Source: an uncultured Lachnospiraceae bacterium (GTDB taxonomy: Bacteria > Bacillota_A > Clostridia > Lachnospirales > Lachnospiraceae). Taken from it: a DNA stretch of 6,267 nt. Shown here piece by piece: positions 1 to 5,718 of this stretch. How positions within the stretch are numbered: position 1 is the stretch's first letter; each line of letters opens with the position of its first letter. Position numbers and translations under genes: made by a program. Location of the stretch: assembly GCA_902795985.1 (NCBI GenBank), contig CADBNG010000270.1, positions 1-6,267 on the forward strand, read 5' to 3'. The notes beneath the pieces were generated by a model that worked only from the letters and a program-made list of their open reading frames with translations, was not told the DNA's origin and ran no database searches.

Positions 1-722
1 GCCTCCGTATCCTCCGGGATTTCCTCTTCTTCATCACCGGGTTCTTCCGGCTCGACATAGCTTTCCGGGCTTAACGGATGGGCTTCGGCCCATTCAACGG
101 TGAGAAATTCTTCGTCCGCAGTCCAGCCGTTGAACGCGTCAGCCCCCAGCAGGAAAGAAGTCCATTCTTCGGCGGTCCGGTTCAGATCCGCGGCAGGATC
201 GAGAATATAATAGGGATTCTCCGGGGTAATCCGGACGATAACCCAGGCTGTTTCACTGCCGGCTTCATCGGTTCCGGTGATCAGTGCCTGATCGAGAGGG
301 ATGCTTCCGAGAAGGTCGGAAAGGAAAGCCGCCGCTTCCTTTCGTCCGGTATCGGCGGGAAGAAGATCCAGCACAAGCTCATAGGCCGCTTCCAGAATCT
401 CAAGATCCGTGGCGCCCTCTTCATAGCAAAGCTCGTTTTTTGCTTCTTCCAGCAGGTCGCCGCTTTCCAGGGGATCTTCATCTTCTATTTCGAGGGCATA
501 GAATTCACCGTCTTCACCCTGAAGAATCGTTACGTCTTCGTCCGGAGCCGGCAGGGCGTCCGGGTAGGTCTGCGGATCGGCCGGCAGTTCCGTTACGTCC
601 TGTGTACTTTCATCCGGAGAGATCGGAAGAACTTCTTCCGCATAGGCGGAAAGAGGCGCGGACAGCGCGAGAATACAGATGATCAGGTAAGAAAGCAGGC
701 GAATGGAAAGTCGCTTTTTCAT
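1..722 (-). CDS. Secreted acidic protein with degenerate transglutaminase-like domain (gene A, 3' part outside window)
   Basis: An open frame of 240 complete codons runs from an ATG at 722-720 off the left edge without a stop. The start is supported by AGGGAGG at 733-727, about 4 nt upstream, and by a promoter 65-75 nt further up. Residues 1-28 form a signal peptide (MKKR, a hydrophobic stretch, then SAPLSAYA before EE), so the protein is exported. Residues 29-98 are acidic and probably disordered. Residues 100-227 align without gaps to residues 126-253 of gene B (about 84 of 128 identical, hand count). The end of this block (AW..VRITP, YYILDP, EEWTSFL) resembles the His/Asp half of transglutaminase-like domains. 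The expected Cys is absent, the expected His is Thr158, and Asp175 is kept, so catalysis is unlikely. An acidic tail begins at about 224. Whether it also carries Ig-like and peptidase domains cannot be seen here. Function unknown. Confidence 0.9.
   Translation of the reverse strand, partial: MKKRLSIRLLSYLIICILALSAPLSAYAEEVLPISPDESTQDVTELPADPQTYPDALPAPDEDVTILQGEDGEFYALEIEDEDPLESGDLLEEAKNELCYEEGATDLEILEAAYELVLDLLPADTGRKEAAAFLSDLLGSIPLDQALITGTDEAGSETAWVIVRITPENPYYILDPAADLNRTAEEWTSFLLGADAFNGWTADEEFLTVEWAEAHPLSPESYVEPEEPGDEEEEIPEDTE
42..425 (-). repeat. Duplicated gene segment, copy in gene A
   Basis: These 384 bp (codons 100-227 of gene A) are a diverged direct repeat of 3376-3759 in gene B. The translations align over 128 residues with no gap and about 66% identity by hand count, and short stretches match at the DNA level, such as the GATCGAGAATATAATA shared near 197 and 3531. 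The likely cause is tandem gene duplication, since the orientation is the same and the signal peptides are also similar. The flanking acidic regions diverge in length and sequence. Confidence 0.85.
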
Positions 723-726
723 AGAT

Positions 727-733
727 CCTCCCT
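727..733 (-). promoter_or_regulatory. Ribosome binding site of gene A
   Basis: Read on the minus strand this is AGGGAGG, followed by ATCT and the ATG at 722-720. It is a strong Shine-Dalgarno sequence at a slightly short but normal distance, and it fixes the start that gives a clean signal peptide. Confidence 0.8.
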
Positions 734-793
734 CAGGTGTTCCGAAACGCGAAAGAAGCGGAATCAGAATACAGATTTAGTGGTATTTTTTTA

Positions 794-822
794 ATTATAT
801 ACTATATATTACACTTTAAGAA
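794..822 (-). promoter_or_regulatory. Promoter of gene A
   Basis: On the minus strand, TTCTTA (822-817) is followed after exactly 17 bp by a perfect TATAAT (799-794), in an AT-rich patch that stands out from the GC-rich surroundings. Transcription would start near 787, leaving a leader of about 65 nt before the ATG at 722. This indicates that gene A is transcribed on its own and not only by read-through from gene B, whose stop lies about 300 bp upstream. Confidence 0.65.
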
Positions 823-925
823 GCACAAATTCTTACGGTGAAATGTTTTTACAAAGTGCGGCCGTTTTCGGGACATACCTTGTCAGTGAAACAGAACCGG
901 GTTCGGCCTCTGCTCAGCAGTAGGA

Positions 926-949
926 CAGCCGGCCGTTTCCGGCCGGCTG
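926..949. terminator. GC-rich hairpin downstream of gene B, probable transcript end
   Basis: A perfect 10-bp stem (926-935 with 940-949, CAGCCGGCCG) closes a 4-nt loop. Read on the minus strand the loop is GAAA, a stable GNRA tetraloop. It lies 72-95 nt past the stop of gene B, which makes it that gene's natural 3' end. The oddity is polarity: the short T-run (951-954) follows the stem on the plus strand, while on the minus strand the stem is preceded by A's and followed by TCCTAC. It therefore resembles an intrinsic terminator for plus-strand transcription, although no plus-strand gene is seen upstream. For gene B it may act as a 3' barrier or a processed end. Confidence 0.5.
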
Positions 950-958
950 CTTTTGGGG

Positions 959-1042
959 ATTAAATCAGTTGGCCCCGATTTCCGGGATTAAATCAGTTGG
1001 CCCCGCTTTCGGGGATTAAATCAGTTGGCCCCGTTTTCCGTG
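959..1042 (-). repeat. Three tandem copies of a 28-bp repeat spanning the 3' end of gene B
   Basis: Copies lie at 959-986, 987-1014 and 1015-1042. Each begins with the 19-base core ATTAAATCAGTTGGCCCCG, identical in all three, followed by 9 variable bases. The period is exactly 28, with no spacers. Copy 1015-1042 includes the last codons and the TGA stop (1023-1021) of gene B, so the other two copies are extra 3' ends beyond the stop. Since 28 is not a multiple of 3, the copies fall in different frames. The variable part makes a hairpin at 1001-1014 (CCCCG-CTTT-CGGGG) and a similar one at 974-986 with a changed loop, so the transcript would carry a short series of hairpins before the large one at 926-949. 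Confidence 0.85.
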
Positions 1043-4000
1043 AGTTCGGAGGTATCGCCGGCAACGCGGGCAATTTCTTCTCCGTTGACCGCAAGGGTTA
1101 CGTTCTCCCCGTTGTTGATGACGCAGGCGCCTTCTTCCGTACCGAGGACGACTTCCTGTCCGGTTCCCTCTCCGGTGAAAGTGATTTCCTCCGCAGGGGC
1201 TCCGGATTCCGGAGCCGAGGTAATCGTTACGGAAAAGCTTTCATCCCTGTCTGCGTCCACCGTAACCAGGCTGCGGGCTTCCTCTTCGCTGACATCCATC
1301 GTTACCGCCGCCGCAGTTGTGGTGACTTCGACACTGGTGTCTTTGTCAACCAGCGCAACGGTCATTTCTTCTTCGGGCGTACCTGTGTTGATAATCTGGT
1401 ACTCGCTGGAAGGAAGGTAGACCAGCGTCCCTTCTGCCGGCATGTCCACGGGCGTTTTCTGATATACGTCCGGATCACAGCTGGTGAAAGCACCGTCCTC
1501 GGATACCGCAACGGTTTTTCCGTCAGCGTCACAGATTTCAAAATTATCCGTGTCAATGTGCATCATGGAAGTACTGTAGTACCCGGAATCTGCCTGATTG
1601 TTTCCGCGGTTGTCCCATGTCTTTTTGACGGCGGAGTAGGGAACGCAGGAGATGGACCAGCCGTTCCGGTAACCGTCATCCCACCACCAGGTATCGTTCA
1701 GGTGATAGCCCCAGTGATAAGTGCTGCCATATCTGGTGATGGTAATGTGTCGTGCTTCCCGGGGAAAGTTCGGATCATAAATGTTCAGGTAGATCAGGGA
1801 ACTGCTCACATGTTTCACGCCCAGACCCAGGACCGCGTGCCCGGAGTCGTTTCCGTTGATTTTGCCGTAGATGCAGATGACAGGCGGCTTTCCGGTCTTT
1901 TTTCCGTTTGTGACGGCGGCGAGGATCCGGCCGATCCGGTCGCCGTAGGTGCTTTCGACCCGGGTCATGTTCTTTTCAAACTGGGAAACCTGCATGGCCT
2001 CGATGAAGGTTTTCAGGTACATGCCCAGCTTTCCGCTGTAGCTGTACGGACCCAGATCGCCGTTGCCGGATCCGCCGAAGCTGCTGACGGTGACGCCGTT
2101 GCCCTTTGCGCCGAGCAGGCTGGCGGAAGAGGACATTCCGAAACAGCTGCCTCTCCAGGGGCCGCGGTATCTCGAATAGAGGAACTCCGCCTGCTGCGCC
2201 GTAAAGATCATGCGGTAGCTGGAATAGGGAATCCCGTCGTTTCCGTAATAGCCGAGGCCGTAGCTGCTGTTGCTGAACCGGTAGGAAAGATCCGCGAGTT
2301 TCAGCGGGTTGACCTTCAGTTTAAAGGTTTTTTTGCCGGCTTTGTACTTTTGGGTCGCGGCGCTCCGGACGGTGATCGTCGTCGTGCCGATGCCTTTGAT
2401 CGTAACTCTTCCGGAGGAACGGCCGATGGAAGCTACGTTGGGGTTGCTGGAACTCCAGGTGATTTTCCCGTTGGTTTTCTTTGTCTTCAGCTTTACGGTG
2501 AAGCTTCCGGCGTTGACCTGCCTTTTGAGCGAGGATTTCTTCAGCACCAGCTTCGGGGAGGATTTGCCGCCGACGATGCGGAAGCTGCGGCTGATTTTTC
2601 CTTTATAATTGCCTTTTCCGACGATGGTGACTTTTGCTTTCCTGCTGCCGGAACTGCGCTTTTTATTGTTGGAATACTTTACCCTGTAGTCACGGCCGGC
2701 TTTTAAAGTTTTCCAGGAACGGCCGATTTTTACCTTCACTTTAAGGGAAGGGAGCCTGCGGGCTTTTCCGTTATATTTCAGGTTTTTGACGCCGGTCACC
2801 TTGACGTTCTTCGTGATGGAACGTTTATTGATCCGGAACGTCCGGGTGACGGAACCGGTGTATCGTCCTTTTCCCCTGATGGTCACTTTCGCTGTTCCGG
2901 CATTCCGGTTATGGGAATAATGAAGGGTGTAATCCTTTCCGCTGCGCAGCCGGTTCCAGCCGACCCAGACGTCCGGTTTCGGCTTGCGGACAGCGCCGTT
3001 GTAGGTGAAAGACTGATCCATGTAGATCCAGGCGTTTTTCAGGCTCGTCTTCTTTGAAGAAACAGCGGGCTCTGCGGTTTTGGCAGGATCCGCGGCATCT
3101 GCTTTCCGGACGGAAATGCTTTCTTCCGCATCATCCTGAACGTCTTTGGAGGTGGCTTCCTCCGCCTCTTTCAGAGCCTCTTCGACGGGCGTATCTGCCG
3201 TTTCTTCCGGTCCGTTTACGTCAGGCGTTTCTTCGGCTTCTTCCTGCAGGGCTTCTTCTGCGGCAGGATCTTCCGGTTCTTCGGTAATTTCTTCGGCCGG
3301 ACCGGTCTCTTCCGGATCCTCCATTGCTTCCTCATCGGTAATGATATCCTCTTCGGCGGCCTCTTCTTCGGTTGTTTCCTCCGGTTCGATAAAGGCTTCC
3401 GGGCTTACGGGATGCGCGGCGGTCCATTCGTCCGAAGTGAACTCCTCATCGGGGATCCAGCCGGTTATTCCGTCTGATCCGGTCAGGAAGGAAGTCCATT
3501 CTTCGAAACTGCGCCCGATATCTTCCGCGGGATCGAGAATATAATACAGACCGTCGGGAGTAATACGGGCAATAACCCATGCCGCGGCGAGACCGGTTTC
3601 GTCTGTGCCGGTGACCAGTGCCTGATCCGCGGGAGTGCTCTCAAGAAGATCGGAAAGCAGAGCGGCAGCGGCAGGGCGGCCGGCATCGTCCGGGAGAATG
3701 GCCAGTACCGTTTCGTAAGCGGCTTCGAGAATCTGCAGATCCGAAGCATCCTCCTCGTATGCCAGCTGCATCAGCGCATCGTCAAGAAGCGCGGGATCAT
3801 AGGCGGATTCATCCTCTGCCGGCTCCTCTTCAAACTCGATCTCATAAAATCCGCCGTTTCCGTCCGAAACAACCGCCGGATCGTCCTCATCCGTAAAACC
3901 ATACAGGGCTTCCGGATCGGCTGTATCTTCGTCGGAGATATCTTCCGCAACAATTTCATCCGAAACAGAGGCTTCGTTCTCTGCAGCGGGTTCTTCGTAT

Positions 4001-4134
4001 TCTTCTTCAAGAAGAACGGCAGGCTCTTCCGGAACAATTTCTTCGGCGTAGGCGGTGAGCGGAGCGGACAGCGCCAGACTCAGTACCAGCAGAAGAGCAA
4101 GAAAACGGAAGGACATTCTTTTTTTCATTTTCAT
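1021..4134 (-). CDS. Secreted multidomain protein: degenerate transglutaminase-like domain, Ig-like repeats, papain-fold cysteine peptidase-like domain (gene B)
   Basis: The gene encodes 1037 residues. The start is the ATG at 4134-4132, with AGGAGGAGG 6 nt upstream; an in-frame ATG at 4206 lies inside the promoter -10 box. Residues 1-30 are a signal peptide ending AYA. Residues 31-340 are extremely acidic, with only five Lys/Arg. Within them, 126-250 resemble the second half of a transglutaminase-like domain with Asp201 kept, but Ala184 where His is expected and no Cys. Residues 361-610 are strongly basic (four Asp, no Glu): two MBG/YDG-like repeats (about 365-437 and 441-521, each with DY..Y..N and GKG.Y.G) and a BID_2-like domain (about 527-609). 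Residues about 612-845 look like a papain-fold peptidase: Cys664 in GSCFGMS, His766 in SGHAV, Asp787 in YDPN. Residues 846-1037 are not recognised. A surface or secreted protease is the best inference; there is no LPXTG-type anchor or C-terminal membrane helix. Ig-like repeats could bind a surface or partner. Confidence 0.93.
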   Translation of the reverse strand: MKMKKRMSFRFLALLLVLSLALSAPLTAYAEEIVPEEPAVLLEEEYEEPAAENEASVSDEIVAEDISDEDTADPEALYGFTDEDDPAVVSDGNGGFYEIEFEEEPAEDESAYDPALLDDALMQLAYEEDASDLQILEAAYETVLAILPDDAGRPAAAALLSDLLESTPADQALVTGTDETGLAAAWVIARITPDGLYYILDPAEDIGRSFEEWTSFLTGSDGITGWIPDEEFTSDEWTAAHPVSPEAFIEPEETTEEEAAEEDIITDEEAMEDPEETGPAEEITEEPEDPAAEEALQEEAEETPDVNGPEETADTPVEEALKEAEEATSKDVQDDAEESISVRKADAADPAKTAEPAVSSKKTSLKNAWIYMDQSFTYNGAVRKPKPDVWVGWNRLRSGKDYTLHYSHNRNAGTAKVTIRGKGRYTGSVTRTFRINKRSITKNVKVTGVKNLKYNGKARRLPSLKVKVKIGRSWKTLKAGRDYRVKYSNNKKRSSGSRKAKVTIVGKGNYKGKISRSFRIVGGKSSPKLVLKKSSLKRQVNAGSFTVKLKTKKTNGKITWSSSNPNVASIGRSSGRVTIKGIGTTTITVRSAATQKYKAGKKTFKLKVNPLKLADLSYRFSNSSYGLGYYGNDGIPYSSYRMIFTAQQAEFLYSRYRGPWRGSCFGMSSSASLLGAKGNGVTVSSFGGSGNGDLGPYSYSGKLGMYLKTFIEAMQVSQFEKNMTRVESTYGDRIGRILAAVTNGKKTGKPPVICIYGKINGNDSGHAVLGLGVKHVSSSLIYLNIYDPNFPREARHITITRYGSTYHWGYHLNDTWWWDDGYRNGWSISCVPYSAVKKTWDNRGNNQADSGYYSTSMMHIDTDNFEICDADGKTVAVSEDGAFTSCDPDVYQKTPVDMPAEGTLVYLPSSEYQIINTGTPEEEMTVALVDKDTSVEVTTTAAAVTMDVSEEEARSLVTVDADRDESFSVTITSAPESGAPAEEITFTGEGTGQEVVLGTEEGACVINNGENVTLAVNGEEIARVAGDTSELTENGAN
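3376..3759 (-). repeat. Duplicated gene segment, copy in gene B
   Basis: Codons 126-253 of gene B, the partner of 42-425 in gene A. The block covers the whole degenerate transglutaminase-like region and ends where the Glu-rich linker begins in both proteins. Absence of any gap over 128 residues shows the fold is under constraint even though the catalytic Cys and His are missing from both copies. Confidence 0.85.
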
Positions 4135-4140
4135 ATTCGG

Positions 4141-4149
4141 CCTCCTCCT
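4141..4149 (-). promoter_or_regulatory. Ribosome binding site that fixes the start of gene B
   Basis: On the minus strand this reads AGGAGGAGG, 6 nt before the ATG at 4134. A second in-frame ATG follows at 4128. Choosing 4134 puts the hydrophobic signal peptide core directly after a short basic MKMKKR stretch, as in gene A. A small hairpin (TCCGG-TTCTT-CCGGA, 4158-4172) sits just upstream in the leader and may affect translation. Confidence 0.85.
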
Positions 4150-4204
4150 GTCAACGGTCCGGTTCTTCCGGAGAAAACGGTGATTTCTTTTGGAATCTGA
4201 GTTC

Positions 4205-4210
4205 ATTATA
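4205..4210 (-). promoter_or_regulatory. -10 box of gene B promoter
   Basis: A perfect TATAAT reads on the minus strand at 4210-4205. No good -35 is present at 16-18 bp (ACAAAT at 17 bp), so activity may depend on an activator or another contact. Transcription would start near 4198 and give a leader of about 64 nt, close to the leader length predicted for gene A. The hexamer overlaps the upstream ATG at 4206-4204, which therefore cannot be the start if this promoter is used. Confidence 0.5.
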
Positions 4211-4268
4211 GAAGCGGGAAAATGCGGATTTGTTTTTGCATTAGGAGAAAGGGAAATTGGATCCGGAC

Positions 4269-4325
4269 GATCAAAGAACCGTACAACTTTGGCTGATGCC
4301 GCCGGATTTGTGCGGTTCTTCGATC
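4269..4325. repeat. Imperfect inverted repeat in the divergent intergenic region
   Basis: Arms of 16 bp (4269-4284 and 4310-4325) are complementary at 14 positions around the core AAGAACCG / CGGTTCTT, with a 25-bp loop that holds a small GGC-TGAT-GCC hairpin (4291-4300). It sits between the gene B promoter and the promoter of the molybdopterin-binding gene, outside both predicted transcripts. No T-run follows either arm, so it is not a clear terminator. It could be an operator, the remnant of a lost terminator, or the ends of a very small element. Apart from this and the two promoters I see nothing in the 334-bp gap. Confidence 0.6.
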
Positions 4326-4404
4326 TGACTTCAATTCAATAAGGTGTTAGAATTTAAATTTAATGAAGCGTAAAGGCGGCAATTCAGTGAGCTCTAAAGG
4401 GGGC

Positions 4405-4434
4405 TTGTTTCATTCAACCCATCTGCGTTATAAT
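4405..4434 (+). promoter_or_regulatory. Promoter of the molybdopterin-binding protein gene
   Basis: TTGTTT (4405-4410) is followed after 18 bp by a perfect TATAAT (4429-4434). Transcription would start near 4441, leaving a short leader of about 28 nt. The leader has no strong Shine-Dalgarno sequence ahead of the ATG at 4469 (only purine-rich AAGAAAGCGGG, distantly placed), so translation may be modest. Confidence 0.65.
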
Positions 4435-4468
4435 CAGACACAGTATGTAAGAAAGCGGGTTTTCAACC

Positions 4469-5485
4469 ATGAAAAAAATACGTGTGGAAGATGCACTGGG
4501 CATGACGTTATGCCATGATATTACGGAAATGAGGGACGGCTTCAAGGGGGCCGTTTTTACCCGCGGACATGTTATAGCGGAAGAAGATATCAGCAAGCTT
4601 CTGGATATCGGAAAGCGCCATGTCTATATCTGGGAAGAGAATGCCGGTGAGCTGCATGAGGAAGACTGCGCTGTTCGTCTTGCGAAGATGTGCGCTTTTG
4701 AGGGAGGTCAGGCCGGCACCCCGTCCGAGGGTAAAATTATCATCAAGGCGAAGGAAAGGGGCATGTTCCGTGTGGACCGGGAACTTCTCCGGCAGATCAA
4801 TGAAGTGGACGACGTGACGATCACCAGCCTGCAGGATCATTATCCGGTGGAAGAGGGCGCGCGGCTGGCTTCGATGCGGATTGTTCCCCTTGTCACAAAG
4901 GAAGAGAATATTATCAGGGCGGAAAAAATCTGTGAGGGAAAGGAGCTTTTCCATCTTTATCCCTATCAGAAGAAGAAAGCCGCGATGATCATTACCGGAT
5001 CCGAACTGTATCATGGACGGATTAAGGACAAGTTCGAAGGAATCTGCCGGAAAAAACTGGAACAGTATCCCTGTGAGATTCTGGGAGCAACGATCTGTGA
5101 TGATGATCTGGAAATGATGGTTCAGGCAGCGGAAGAGTATCTGAAGCAGGGGGCGGAAGTGCTGATCTTTTCCGGCGGAATGTCGGTGGATCCGGATGAT
5201 CTGACGCCGACGGCGATCCGCAGGCTGAGCGATGAGGTTGTGTCCTACGGCGTTCCTTCCCAGCCCGGGAACATGACCATGGTCGCCTACAGGGGAGACG
5301 CCGTGCTTCTGGGCGTGCCGGGGGCTTCCATCAGCCGTCCGGTCACGGTTTTCGACACGCTGCTGCCGCAGGCTTTTACGGGCCTTCGTTTTACAAAAGA
5401 GGAGCTTACGGCCCTGGGCGACGGCGGACTGTGCCAGCTCTGCCCGGTGTGCCATTTCCCGAACTGCACGTTCGGAAGATATTAA
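4469..5485 (+). CDS. MoeA/MogA-type molybdopterin-binding protein with Cys-rich C-terminus
   Basis: This 338-residue cytoplasmic protein is smaller than MoeA (about 400 residues). Residues 1-56 resemble the MoeA N-terminus (VEDALG..L.HDIT, then KGAVFTRGHVI.EEDI..LLDIGK..VYI). Residues 60-160 form a second region typical of a short Clostridial family (EGKI, GMFRVD...L..IN). Residues 168-305 are the molybdopterin-binding fold: ITGSEL (175-180), GATICDDD (206-213), the Gly/Asp loop IFSGGMSVDPDDLT (233-246), PGNMT (266-270) and LGVPGAS (281-287). In the family this fold binds molybdopterin and helps build or load molybdenum cofactor. The usual MoeA C-terminal domain is missing; instead the protein ends with Cys322, Cys325, Cys328 and Cys333 (Cx2Cx2Cx4C), which could bind zinc or an iron-sulfur cluster. 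No molybdoenzyme or other cofactor gene lies in the window, so its client is unknown. It has its own promoter and is divergent from gene B. Confidence 0.88.
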   Translation: MKKIRVEDALGMTLCHDITEMRDGFKGAVFTRGHVIAEEDISKLLDIGKRHVYIWEENAGELHEEDCAVRLAKMCAFEGGQAGTPSEGKIIIKAKERGMFRVDRELLRQINEVDDVTITSLQDHYPVEEGARLASMRIVPLVTKEENIIRAEKICEGKELFHLYPYQKKKAAMIITGSELYHGRIKDKFEGICRKKLEQYPCEILGATICDDDLEMMVQAAEEYLKQGAEVLIFSGGMSVDPDDLTPTAIRRLSDEVVSYGVPSQPGNMTMVAYRGDAVLLGVPGASISRPVTVFDTLLPQAFTGLRFTKEELTALGDGGLCQLCPVCHFPNCTFGRY

Positions 5486-5500
5486 CGGAAAACACGCCGG

Positions 5501-5522
5501 TTCCGCCGCTTTTTGAGCGGAA
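5501..5522 (+). terminator. Possible weak terminator hairpin after the molybdopterin-binding gene
   Basis: TTCCGC (5501-5506) pairs with GCGGAA (5517-5522); alternatively CCGCT (5506-5510) pairs with AGCGG (5516-5520) around a TTTTG loop. It begins 15 nt after the stop at 5485. The T's lie in the loop and not after the stem, so this is a poor intrinsic terminator and is offered only as a candidate. Confidence 0.25.
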
Positions 5523-5565
5523 GGACGGCATACAGACCAACCGAAGGAACAGATTCTGCAAGTTC

Positions 5566-5594
5566 TTGACAGAAATCCTGCACGGGGTTAAACT
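5566..5594 (+). promoter_or_regulatory. Promoter candidate for leuS
   Basis: A perfect TTGACA (5566-5571) is followed at 17 bp by TAAACT (5589-5594), a 4/6 match to TATAAT. A perfect TATAAT also lies at 5603-5608 but is 31 bp from the TTGACA and has no -35 of its own, so it may be a second weak start. Either choice gives a leuS leader of roughly 105-120 nt. Confidence 0.5.
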
Positions 5595-5609
5595 CGAAAG
5601 GATATAATG

Positions 5610-5632
5610 AAGGAACCTGCAGGATCTTTTTT
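5610..5632 (+). terminator. Small hairpin with T6 tract ahead of leuS
   Basis: GAACC (5613-5617) pairs with GGATC (5622-5626), with one A-A mismatch around a TGCA loop, followed by six T's (5627-5632); outer A-T and G-T pairs could lengthen it. It resembles a short intrinsic terminator. It could end read-through from the upstream gene or weakly attenuate leuS. It sits very close to the likely leuS transcription start, which argues against a normal attenuator. Confidence 0.3.
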
Positions 5633-5718
5633 GTCCGGCAAAACGAAGGCTGTAAGGGGACGGACTGAAAGAGCCCGCGGAAAGCAATACAAATCATTTT
5701 ATTTGGAGGAAGCAGACC

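Noticed and set aside
78..794. Plus-strand open frame opposite gene A
   Set aside because: Gene A has a signal peptide, a ribosome binding site, a promoter and a paralog; the plus frame has none of these.
781..954. Small plus-strand RNA ending at the GC-rich hairpin with T4
   Set aside because: The hairpin has plus-strand terminator polarity, but no convincing plus-strand promoter with both boxes at proper spacing was found upstream.
959..1042. CRISPR-like array
   Set aside because: The 28-bp units are directly adjacent with no spacers and overlap the end of a coding gene.
997..2706. Long plus-strand open frame (569 codons) antisense to gene B
   Set aside because: It lies wholly opposite the peptidase and Ig-like coding region, has no ribosome binding site, begins in the 28-bp repeats and has no recognisable domain. 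Gene B's frame has a signal peptide, known domains and conserved motifs, so this is a mirror of its codon use.
4135..4206. Start of gene B 24 codons earlier at 4206
   Set aside because: That ATG overlaps the TATAAT -10 box, has no Shine-Dalgarno sequence, and would bury the signal peptide behind a 24-residue charged extension.
4508..5455. Minus-strand open frame of 315 codons opposite the molybdopterin-binding gene
   Set aside because: The plus frame carries clear family motifs and its own promoter; the minus frame has none and no ribosome binding site.
5607..5718. Leucine-rich leader peptide controlling leuS
   Set aside because: The frame starting at 5607 has no run of Leu codons and no stop before leuS; it reads on into the leuS gene in another frame.
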